From assembly GCA_037178675.1 (NCBI GenBank), contig JAYMGJ010000502.1, positions 1 through 61,559 on the forward strand: DNA of 61,559 bases, given 5' to 3'. Both the position numbers and the translations under genes were made by a program. Origin of the DNA: Scleroderma bovista. Lineage: Eukaryota > Basidiomycota > Agaricomycetes > Boletales > Sclerodermataceae. Below are positions 41,790 through 52,214 of this stretch, piece after piece. Within the stretch, counting starts at the first letter, position 1; every line of letters starts with the position of its first letter. Under the pieces are notes generated by a model. It saw only the letters and a program-made list of their open reading frames with translations, was not told the DNA's origin and did no database searches.

Positions 41790-42882
41790 GGCAGGTTCGT
41801 CGATTGCTCTGGCTGCACGAATTCCCTCCTTACCACTCCTTCAGTCGTTACTGGCGCATCCGATGGTATTGGCAAAGAATTCGGACTGCAGTTGGCGTCT
41901 GCGGGGTTCAACGTCCTTCTTGTTGCCCGTAACCAAGCCATGCTATCCAATTAATAATGTCGCAGATGAGATTGGTACGAGTGTTCCAGATCCATCTCAC
42001 ATTAGACATATCTTTCATACTTCATCCAGGTCGAAAGCAAAATATACCTGATTGATTTTGCGAAGAATGATCCCGACACTTTCCGTGGGCTCAAGACCCT
42101 CCTCCGCAGCTTGGACATTGGGGTATTTGGTATGTGCTCTGAATGGAATACTTCCTATAGTGTTCACCTGGCGCATTCATAGTCAATAATGTGGGTAAGT
42201 CCCATGTGATGCCGACATCCTTTGTAGACACCACTGACCAAGAGAGAACGAGGACATCATGACTATTAACGTGGATGTTGTGGTCTGCATGACCCACGCG
42301 GTTCTCCCGGGGATGATTGAACGGTGAGTTGTATTTCTCCTGTTCGTGCAACGGGCTCACGAAGCTGGGATTTCTTGTTCGCCGTCTAGAAATTCCGGGT
42401 TGATCCTCAGCCTTGGAGCAGATTCCCTCGCAGATGCTTGCGACATACTCGGGCACCAAAATATTCGTCACCACATTCGCCAGTGTATTTGCGGAAGAAG
42501 TCAAGGCATAGAACATGACTATTCACTATCTCAACACCTACTTCGTTGTACGCGCGCTCCTATACCGGCCGTCAATGCCTTGCAGCAAGTACTCACTCTC
42601 CCGCCCCACCAAGTGTCGAATATGTCCAAGATCACCAAATCGTCGGCTATGATTCCTATCCCGTCTGCATACATTCTTGCATCATTGGGTAAGATTGGGC
42701 TGGCTTGCGGAGCCGCGATGACAGACCGCCCGAACACCGCGTTTTGGAGTCACGCGTTATTCGCCTACATCATCCATGTGATTGGATGGAAGGCGTTGTT
42801 CATTTCGTACACCCACCGATGACACAACAACATCCGTCGTCGGGTGCTTAGGAAATGCGAGAGGGAAGCCAAGAAGCAGTAG
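41790..42882 (+). pseudogene. short-chain dehydrogenase (3-ketoacyl-CoA reductase type) relic, copy C
   Basis: The same relic as in block A. The cofactor motif [12 protein letters not shown] is intact here, while A has Cys. It keeps the stop after AMLSN (with three extra bases, AATTAATAATG) and the same AG insertion after DQE as copy A. The C-terminus SAYILASLGKIGLACGAAM ... REAKKQ ends at TAG 42880-42882. Shared lesions mean the gene was already broken before the block was copied. Confidence 0.82.
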
Positions 42883-44299
42883 GTAGGCGTTCTTTTCATT
42901 CGGACGACCTGATGCGCTCCTTGACACGTTTCGCCCATTCGGTGATAGCCTTTCCTTGTTCTGTGCGGGGTGACATCATGGGTGTATGTACTCACGGAAA
43001 ATGCATAGAGGACTAGTCTTGGATATACTACTACATCTGGAATACAAAGCTTGCTTTTCCTATCGAGGTTTGCGCTCATGCATGGAAGGAAAGGTCGAGG
43101 TCAGGTGCGTCCTAGATAAGTGGATATGAGAAATGAGGTCGTGATGAATCCGTGCCGGGTATCCGCCAAGGCCCGGGTAGCTGTCGAGCAGCAAAGTTTA
43201 GCGGCATACATCCCCCATTTCTAACCGACCATACGTTCTGTGCGTACATGCCTACAGAATGGAAGCAGGGCGGAGGTGGTCGAGCGTTCATTGCAGCGAG
43301 ACGTTGCAAAGAGGGTCCTGGTCGTTATTGGTACGCTGCTGGGTAGTTTGCATGGTCACTGCTCGAGATGGTGTCACGGGGCGTGCTTTGGAATCGTGGA
43401 GGGAGGTGATGTCCCTGAGGAATGGAGGAGTTGGGTATGTGGCAGAGGAATCATCCCAGACAAGGAGCGAGAGCGCGCAGTCATGATACAGAGGAAGAGG
43501 TTCGGAACAATGAAGATGTGCAACACTGGCACAGGCTCTGCGACGGGCATGGCAGGCACCAATGCGGAGGTTTCGAGCCAAAGGCAAGGGCAAAGAAAGG
43601 CAGAGGGAGGAGAGGAGGGCGCACAGGTGAATGGCGTCGAGCAGGATGCGGAGGCTGGGAAAGCAAGATGGGCACGGTGTCGGTGCTGGCCGAATGCGGT
43701 TGTGAAATGTCGGGGTGCGCGAAGGCGGAAGAAAAAGGGCGAGGGTGGCGATCGGGAAAGGTAAGCGACATTGAGAGAGTCAACACCTCCACGACGAGTC
43801 GGATTCCCATTCTCAATTTCACACCGACACGCATCCCGATTCTGTCATTCGCAGAGTCTCGCACTGCACGATCTACGCGCTGACGAAGACATCGTGCTGG
43901 GGTGGGAATGAGACGATGGACATGTTACCTGTGTTGATGGAGAGCCAGGGATGTTTAAGTGCGTCTCTCTTGTTAGTCAAGCAGGTCTGATGGCTCACTG
44001 AACGCGTCCCATCGTCCCGATCTCAACCAGTCGTGCTGGTCCAGTTGGCAGGCGACTCGGAGGGAAATGGGCTAGGAAGCCGATGCTCGGAGAATGCAGG
44101 TGAGCATGAGGAACAAAAGACGGGCGCATGAAATCTTGCAGGACGAAGGACACTGGACAGTTGGAATTTGGTCGGGGCTGAGCCTGTGAACTCTGCTCCA
44201 CACGGACTCTTCCGACCAGACCGTGGAGTTCGGTTCGCTCTCCCTTTGCCCTCTCCTACTTGTAAGACCAAACCATCCTCTCAACGTATAACACCAGCG
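42883..44299. other. unassigned tract between SDR relic and NACHT-WD gene C
   Basis: Counterpart of 10312-11856. On the minus strand, about 42890-43220, is an exon-like tail with a 35-bp GTGAGT..CACAG candidate intron, ending GKAITEWAKRVKERIRSSE just before a TGA; the family is not recognised. The G/A-rich plus-strand ORF of block A is also present but changed by indels, arguing against real coding. The 11240-11430 coding-like stretch of A is shortened here. Confidence 0.4.
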
Positions 44300-47200
44300 A
44301 TGCCAAGGAAAAACCGCAAGACTGCAGACAGCCAATCCAGCCAACGCAGGGTATGCAAATCCCACACCACACGAGGGGGGACTCTGATGTCGTTCCAGCA
44401 TTCTCCTTACCCGACTCCCTCCGCCTCTGGGGGGCCGAGGGTCTTGACTAGGTCCCAGCGCAGACGACAGCAGGAGGCTGAGGGACCACCATGCCCTTCC
44501 GATTCATTTGTCGCTAACTCTGCCGCTTCAGTAGGGCAAGAAGGGTCATCTGCTGTGTTCGAAGAGGTATGATGTTATCTACGCATCCGCGAGCTGGATC
44601 TGAAGAGTTTCCATGCGGTGAACCACATCCAGTCCATGGCGATTGACCTTGAAGACGCTAGGGCCGTTGTAATCACTTCCACCGGTCCTGGAGAAACCAC
44701 GGTGGAAGGACGTGCTGCTACTACCCACGAGGTCCGTGCACATGCAGCCATGTATTGCTGGCGCTTATCGATCCCACCAGGTGCTAGGCGATATCCAACC
44801 TGTTCCAACAGTACTCGGCCACACGCAGGACGCACCTATGGACCCCATTCCTGGCCCAGCGGAGATTGCTGTTAATGTGCCTGGTTTCGTAGGCACTGGA
44901 TATCGCCAAACGCTTAGTACTTTCAGTTCGGTCATCAATGGCATTATTGGAGTTTGTCATCCCAATGGCAGACGGTGAAGCTTGACTGATGATCACGCAT
45001 AGATCCATCCACACGCTCAGATTGCCTTGAGTGCACTGAACAGGGCCTCCAAGGTATGCACTGATCACGCCCGATGTCCTCGACTAACGGGAATCTGGAC
45101 AGCTGATGCTGTCGCACGCGAGTGTCGACGCATCTATGGAGGGCCTCGTCACTACCATTGAACGAACGTATGAGCTCGTCCTGGAAAACAGGTCTTCATT
45201 GAAGATCAATGCCACGAAAGACGTCCTAGTGGATATCGCCCAAGCCGTACAGGAATGCGCGCAGTTCATCACAAAGTATTCGGAAACGAAAACTTTCTGT
45301 ACGCCATCTATTCCTGTAGTCTTCATGAAACTCATCTTTTTCATGGCAGGGTCGTGGCTCGGGAAGAGTGTTCCCTCAGAGACAACGATCACAGTCGCCA
45401 ACTATAACCGGAAGTTAGAGAAGTTGATGCAAGAGCTTCGAGATCGACCAATTCCAGACATCCAATATGGCACCAAACAGATATACGAAGATCTTAGCTC
45501 GAACTGCTTGACCTGTGCAGACAGAGTCGGACTCGACGATGCAAAGAAGTGCCTGGATGGCACGAGAATCGAGATCTTGAATGAAATTGTTGACTGGATC
45601 AACAACACAGATGCTACTGCACCACGCATCTTCTGGCTCTACGGACAGGCTGGAAAGGGGAAATCGGCCATAGCGCACACAGTTGCTCGGCAGGCCCAGA
45701 ATCTTGGCATGCTCGGATCGTGCTTCTGTTTCAGTCGCGTTAGACACCACGAGCAGCTCCATACGAAGCTCTTCCCCACCATCGCGCGTGACTTGGCTCA
45801 TCGCGACCTCCGTTTGCGACCGCTTCTGGTTGAGGTGACAACCAACAACTATTCATTGAGGGACACGGCAGACGTCGCAGCACAGTGGAACAAACTCATT
45901 CTCGAACCCCTTTCCCAATTGAAAGATTCCCCTACTGGAAATGTCGTGGTGGTCATTGATGCTTTGGATGAGAGTGGTGCGGAGCGCACGAGGACGACTG
46001 TACTTGAGGTCCTTGCTACATATGGCGCGGAACTTCCAACAAACATCCGGATTCTCTTGACTTCTCGGCCACTCGTGGACATTGGGGAGGCATTAAACTC
46101 CGGTCCGCATATCTATGCCAGGTCGCTCGATGCCATTGATACGGAGTTGACCATGCGCGACATTCATCTCTATGTTTCCACCCGCCTGAAAACTCTTCGT
46201 GACACGTTCTCCGACGAAAATTTCCAACACCTCGCTGTGAAATCAGGTGGTGTCTTCGAATGGGCACGTCTGGCATGCGACTTCATGTCCCCCCGAATCG
46301 GGGTGATCCCGAAGGACCGTTTTCATCAAATCATGTCTCATGCTCCTGGCGACGGAAGGACTCTTCTCGACGAAATGTATACCACATTTTTGAAGGATCT
46401 TTTCAGAGGGTCCGATGACCGCCGGGACTTTCGTTCGGTCATGCGGCAGATCCTGTGGTTGAAGGAGCCGCTCCCTATCAGTGCATTGGACTTTATGTGT
46501 GACAGGTTCCCCCGGGAGGATGACCGCTATGCTGTAGGATTTATCCTCAACTTCATGGCATCACTACTTGCTGGTGTCAGTGAGGTATCTACTCCTGTCC
46601 GCCCCCTACATGCTTCGTTCTATGATTTTTTGCTCGATGAAAAGCGAAGTGGAGAGTTCTTTATTCAGCAGGGTGATGCACAGCGTAATCTTGCTGTTGC
46701 CTCACTTTCTGTCATGCAAGCTGGCCTTCATTTCAACATCTGCAAACTGGAAACATCATACATCTCCAACTCGGAGGTGGCAGACTTAGAAAAAAGGGTT
46801 GAAGACAACATTCCACCACATCTGTTGTATTCGTGTCGATTCTGGGCAACCCACCTCCAAGCTGCAGCATTTGATCCAGACCTGGCACAATTAATGAGGG
46901 GGCTTTTCACTGGAGAACAGATGCTGTTTTGGTTGGAGGCTCTTGGTGTATCAAAGTTCATTAGGGAGGCCTGTGGGGCACTGATCTCTGCTGAGGGATG
47001 GTTGCAGGTAAGTTTATTTGTGCCTGACATAGGATGTCATCCCACTAACATTGAATTAGCACAGAAGAATGGGGTATGAAGAATTGTTGATGTTCATCAA
47101 GGATGGGATCAAATTTGTGGAGAACTTTGCTGGGATCATTGACAAGAGTACACCTCACCTGTACTTGTCAGCATTGCCATTTTCACCATCAAAGTCAATA

Positions 47201-49291
47201 TTGGCAAGATCTCAGATTGAAAGGTTTTCAGGAATTGCACAAGTTGCTGTAGGACAACAGGATGACTGGCCCAGGAATCAACAGATTCTTCAAGGGCACA
47301 CAGACTTGATCTGGTCAGTTGCATTCTCACCAGATGGAAGGCACATTGTGTCGGGTTCTTGGGATTGTACAATCCAACTTTGGGATGCACAGACAGGTGG
47401 TCAGGTGGGCAACCCCCTCCAAGGGCACACTGGCCCAGTGGAGTCAGTTGCATTCTCACCAGATGGAAGGCACATTGTGTCAGGTTCTTGGGATAAGACA
47501 ATCCAACTTTGGGATGCACAGACAGGTGGTCAGGTGGCCAACCCCCTACAAGGGCACACAGACTCAGTCAAGTCAGTTGCATTCTCACCAGATGGAAGGC
47601 ACATTGTGTCAGGTTCAGAGGATGACACAATCCGACTTTGGGATGCACAGACAGGTGGTCAGGTGGGCAACCCCCTCCAAGGGCACACTGGCCCAGTGGA
47701 GTCAGTTGCATTCTCACCAGATGGAAGGCACATTGTGTCAGGTTCTTGGAAGACAATCCAACTTTGGGATGCAAAGACAGGTGGGCAGGTGGGCAACCCC
47801 CTCCAAGGGCACACCCCAGTCTTGTCAGTTGCATTCTCACCAGATGGAAGGCACATTGTGTCAGGTTCAGAGGATAAGACAATCCAACTTTGGGATGCAC
47901 AGACAGGTGGCCAGGTGGAAAACCCCCTCCAAGGGCACACCCCAGTCTTGTCAGTTGCATTCTCACCAGATGGAAGGCACATTGTGTCAGGTTCAGAGGA
48001 TAAGACAATCCAACTTTGGGATGCACAGACAGGTGGCCAGGTGGAAAACCCCCTCCAAGGGCACACCCCAGTCTTGTCAGTTGCATTCTCACCAGATGGA
48101 AGGCACATTGTGTCAGGTTCAGAGGATAAGACAATCCAACTTTGGGATGCACAGACAGGTGGCCAGGTGGAAAACCCCCTCCAAGGGCACACCCCAGTCT
48201 TGTCAGTTGCATTCTCACCAGATGGAAGGCACATTGTGTCAGGTTCAGAGGATAAGACAATCCAACTTTGGGATGCACAGACAGGTGGCCAGGTGGGCAA
48301 CCCCCTCCAAGGGCACACAGACTCAGTCACCTCAGTTTCATTCTCACCAGATGGAAGGCACATTGTGTCAGGTTCAAGGGATAAGACAATCCAACTTTGG
48401 GATGCACAGACAGGTGGCCAGGTGGGCAACCCCCTCCAAGGGCACACATACTCAGTCTTGTCAGTTGCATTCTCACCAGATGGAAGGCACATTGTGTCAG
48501 GTTCTTGGGATAAGACAATCCGACTTTGGGATGCACAGACAGGTGGCCAGGTGGGCAACCCCCTCCAAGGGCACACAGACTCAGTCACCTCAGTTGCATT
48601 CTCACCAGATGGAAGGCACATTGTGTCAGGTTCTTGGGATAACACAATCCAACTTTTGGATGCACAGACAGGTGGCCAGGTGGGCAACCCCCTCCAAGGG
48701 CACACAGACTCAGTCAGGTCAGTTTCATTCTCACCAGATGGAAGGCACATTGTGTCAGGTTCAAGTGATAAGACAATCCAACTTTGGGATGCACAGACAG
48801 GTGGTCAGGTGGGAAACCCCCTCCAAGGGCACACAGACTCAGTCTGGTCAGTTGCATTCTCACCAGATGGAAGGCACATTGTGTCAGGTTCAGAGGATAA
48901 GACAATCCAACATTGGGATGCACAGACAGGTGGCAATGTGGGAAACACCCTTAAAGAGCAAACCACAAATTCCCTCTCAAGTACACTCTCACCAATCCAC
49001 TTCTCATCTTCAGCTGCACATGCACTCCATGATGCTCAGAGTCTTTTCATTAACATGTCCAATGTCAATGTGGACTACCAAGACCTGATTCATCTGCAGA
49101 ATGATGGCTGGATTGTGGGTCCCAATGGGAAACTGTTGCTGTGGGTACCTCCCTCATACCATAAATTGTTTCATTATACTCCTTGGACACAACTGGTAAT
49201 CCCGAGTGGTAGTCCTGAGCTTGATTTGAGCAAGATGGCTCATGGCCCTGCTTGGCATAGATGTTACACACCTGTTCCTGATGATAATTAG
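44300..49291 (+). CDS. NACHT-WD40 NLR-like protein C (NWD/HET-E type)
   Basis: Orthologous in layout to gene A and closest to gene B. The ATG at 44300 gives MPRKNRKTADSQSSQRR. The main exon is open from about 45106 and holds GGLVTTIERTYELVLENRSS-like text, Walker A GQAGKGKS (about 45645-45668), Walker B VVVVIDALDES and RILLTSRP. An intron at about 47009-47060 (GTAAGT..TAG) joins EGWLQ to HRRMGYEELL. Thirteen WD repeats follow (about 47295-48935), then the C-terminal extension ending CYTPVPDDN with TAG at 49289-49291. The 5' exons share the same problem stops as A and B. Of the three genes this one best preserves the presumed original C-terminus, so it is the most likely to be functional. Confidence 0.87.
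47295..48935 (+). repeat. WD-repeat array of NACHT-WD gene C (13 units)
   Basis: Most units are 129 bp. Units 5-8 (47807-48310) are four 126-bp copies with one codon fewer after GHT (GHTPVLSVAF). Unit 4 lacks an Asp (SGSWKTIQLW) and unit 13 has QHW for QLW. Units differ at the same few positions as in gene A. Confidence 0.95.
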
Positions 49292-49706
49292 GTATTTGAG
49301 GCAGTTATTAGTTGCTTCACCTTCCTATGATACCTATGGTTTGAACTTTTATCAGTGTAATGATCTTCCTGCTTCTCTTAGTGATACATTGTAGAAATGT
49401 AGTGTGTACACAGAAGCTCTCAGCTAATTAAAACTGCTTGAAGGTATACAAATGGGTATGGTACTACCAAAACTAAGTAATAGGATGGGTGGTTACCATC
49501 CTTGGACCTTGGCACCCATGACCATGACCATTGCCATCATTTGTGTGGGCAGTTATCATGTTGATGGTTGTTGTCATCATCTGTTGGCAGTAGTTCTTGT
49601 CGTCAGTATTGGTATAGGACTCGGGCATGCTAATCATTACATTGGTAGTGGTAGTGGCAGTTGTTGTTATCATCATATCAGCAAACTAGCCTTTTTGCTT
49701 AGCCGA
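49292..49706. other. 3' flank of gene C
   Basis: Non-coding and shared inverted with 22200-22603. Similarity ends one or two bases before the left end of the Plavaka-like element. Confidence 0.75.
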
Positions 49707-49727
49707 CATCAGGAAACCTACATGTTG
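49707..49727 (+). repeat. left terminal inverted repeat
   Basis: A 21-bp sequence beginning CATCAGGAAACC, exactly complementary to 58511-58531. Confidence 0.9.
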
Positions 49728-50529
49728 CTTAATTGAACTTTATTGTGATTTATTGTGGCTTAATTGCTTAGCCACTCATGCCAAGATGCTAAGTTGTGTG
49801 AAGCTAAAAAGGCTTACTTAGTTCACTTGGTCCAAGATTGCACCAAGCACTTAAGTCGAGCAAAGGAACCCAAGTGTGATTATATTGGTCCAAGTTGTAC
49901 ACATAGTAGTAAGTAAATAAGAGCATGAAAAAAGACAAAGGGCGCTGTCCTCTTGAAGGAGAACGAGTGCCGCAAATGGGTGACGAACTTGTCACGGGCA
50001 CAATATTTCGTGTGGTAGGGACATGCACGAAAACGTACATGAGCTTGACTGTCGAGCCAGACGAAGCCAGCTGCAGTTGCTGCAAAACAAACACTAGTAT
50101 TGATCAGGGCTTTTATTGCACGTTGGAAGCTGGAGCCTGGATAAGGTATCCAGGGGTGAGAGGCGTTGTGTAGTGTACAATGGATGGGCTGGTTGGATAG
50201 GCCCACGTACCAGAGCCATTATATGGAGGGATAAGGCTGCGGGTTTTCTTGTCCATTAAATAGCGATTGTGTGTCACAGGCCAGGTCAGCGACGGCGTTG
50301 TATACAATATCAGTGACGAGTGCATATGTACAGATTTACCACACACTGGGGAGATGAAGGGCACTTGAACAGCACGTTCTGACAACTTCGAGTACCCCGG
50401 CGATGATGAAGCTGATGCAACCTTGGCCAGAAGGTCGTCCTTGATGCCAGCTGGTGTGGGGGTGACGCAGATGAGGCGGGTGGTGATGTAGAGTACATGG
50501 GCGAGGGATATTTGACGGCAACCGCTGAA
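49728..50529. other. left subterminal region of the Plavaka-like element
   Basis: AT-rich, with repeated GCTTAATTG, GCTTAG and ACTTGGTCCAAG words typical of subterminal transposase-binding arrays. From about 50240 it contains a copy of a repeated minus-strand segment (text TPTPAGIKDDLLAKVASASS) that recurs at about 51790-51900 and 51950-52110. I find no gene. Confidence 0.5.
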
Positions 50530-51640
50530 TATGATATCAGTGCCCAAGTACCTGCTGAGCATAGAATCAACAGGGAATTCTGCCACTCACCAACCAAGTT
50601 TTGTCATCTCTCCTTGATCATTTAGTGCTCCAAGTGCATAGAGCAATTCAAGTGCACGGATCGGTGTTTCCCCCGGTAGAGGATCCATGAAGTTGTTAAT
50701 CCCCAGTGATTTCAGGACAAGGGCAGTCATGCCAAGATTTGTGTCCCAAATCTCGGGGACAGTGTTCTCCTCAAGTTCGTTTGCCGGGTGGTGATGTAGA
50801 GTATATGGGCTAGGGATATTTGATGGCGACCGCTGTATACGATATCAGTGCCTGCTGAGCATAGAATCAACAGGGAATTCTGCCACTCACTGACCAAGCT
50901 TTGTCATCTCTCCTCGATCATTGGTGCTCCAAGCGCATAGAGCAATTCAAGTGCGCAGATCGGTGTTTCCCTGGTAGAGGATCCATGAAGTTGTTAATCC
51001 CCAGTGATTTCAGGACAAGGGCAGTCATGCCAAGATTTGTGTCCTGAATCTTGGGGACAGTGTTCTCCTCAAGTTCGTTCGCATATGCCCACTTCATATA
51101 CAGCTGGAATGCTTTCCCAGGCAGGCCCCACGCGACTTGCATGACCAGCTCGTTGATTTGCTGAGGCCCAAGAGCACTGGGCTAAAGCGAGTCAGAGAGC
51201 GATCATCTCTCCCATAAATATAGTCACTTACTGGAACAACCACAAGAGAGCTCATACCCATCCTCGGATTGTAAGCATTCTGTTTCACGAAACCAGGGTT
51301 AATGACGAACAGAGCAGTTTCTTGGAGACTCTCGTGTGTGGCCTCAATTTTGTCTTGACCCTGACACAATGCATGAGAATATTGTAAAAAAAAACCTCAC
51401 AGTTAGGAAGACAAGGAGGTCACCTTTAGGCTGGGTCGTATGAATTTGGAAAACAGTGGTTATAGAGGCATGGAGGTAGTTAGCCTCCAGCTGCAGCGTA
51501 TAATGGATATCAATTGGGTATTGTCGACCAGAAACTGACCAGATAATTAGTAGAATGCAGATGAGAAGAAAGGGGCGACTTATCATAAAAGACAGGCGCA
51601 CCATCAAAGCCATTAGATATGAATGGGAGAGATAAGACTG
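50530..51640 (-). pseudogene. captured fragment of a DEAH-box splicing helicase (Prp2/DHX16-like)
   Basis: Minus-strand exons read [38 protein letters not shown], then [36 protein letters not shown], motif VI remnants ([10 protein letters not shown], for the usual QRAGRAGR), [40 protein letters not shown] and, near 50570, MAEFPVDSMLSR. This is RecA2 and the start of the helix bundle of a DEAH helicase of the Prp2/DHX16 group. About 60 residues between SLQETA and INPGF are missing, frames are broken and part is duplicated in tandem (50537-50784 and 50843-51085). The N-terminal RecA1 domain is absent. It cannot make a helicase. Confidence 0.85.
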
Positions 51641-52214
51641 TGCGCGTTGTCTTGTCCATTAAATAGCGATCGTTGGCAACGGCGCTGTATACGATATCAG
51701 TGGCAAGTGAGTGCATGTGTACAGAATTATCACACCGCTGAGACGAAGGCAAAAATCTTGCTTTTGGTTAGTGGCTCTTGAATGGCGCATTCTGGCAACT
51801 TCGAGTACCCCGGCGATGACGAAGCTGACACAATCTTGGCCAGGTCCTTGATGCCAGCTGGTGTAGGGGTGACGCAGATGAGGCGGGACATTTGACAGCA
51901 ACCACTGTATACGATTGCAGAATTACCACATCACTGGGGAGACGAAGGCAAACGTACCCCGGCAATGACGAAGCGGACACAATCTTGGCCAGAAGGTCCT
52001 CAATGCCAGCTGGTGTGGGGGGTGACGCAGATGAGGCAGGTGACACAGATGAGGCGGGTGATGATGTAGAATGTGTTGGCGAGGGTCGTTTGACGGCAAT
52101 GGGTTGATGCCACAACTATGGGCAAACAGTATAGCGGTGGGTGGTAGGGTCGACTTCTTCATTGGCGGAAGGAAATAGGTGGGTTAAGGGCTGGCACCAG
52201 TGAGGCTCTTTAGA
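51641..52214. other. repeat-rich spacer between helicase fragment and transposase
   Basis: It contains two or three diverged copies of the minus-strand segment encoding TPAGIEDLLAKIVSASSLPG, preceded by Ser/Pro-rich text (STSSPASSVSPASSAS). A separate motif ([10 protein letters not shown] near 51650) also occurs near 50250. I do not recognise a protein. These may be further captured or internally amplified fragments. Confidence 0.45.

Larger units (their letters stand above)
38976..49706 (+). repeat. segmental duplication, block C
   Basis: Collinear with block A and extending further left to include the whole permease (37391). Indels against A are small and scattered. Its right flank (49292-49704) is shared with inverted block B but not with A. 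The Plavaka-like element follows directly. Confidence 0.88.

Noticed and set aside
49925..50206. Small ORFs on both strands in the left subterminal region
   Set aside because: No recognisable domain and overlap in opposite strands; the sequence lies in the repeat-rich end of the transposon.
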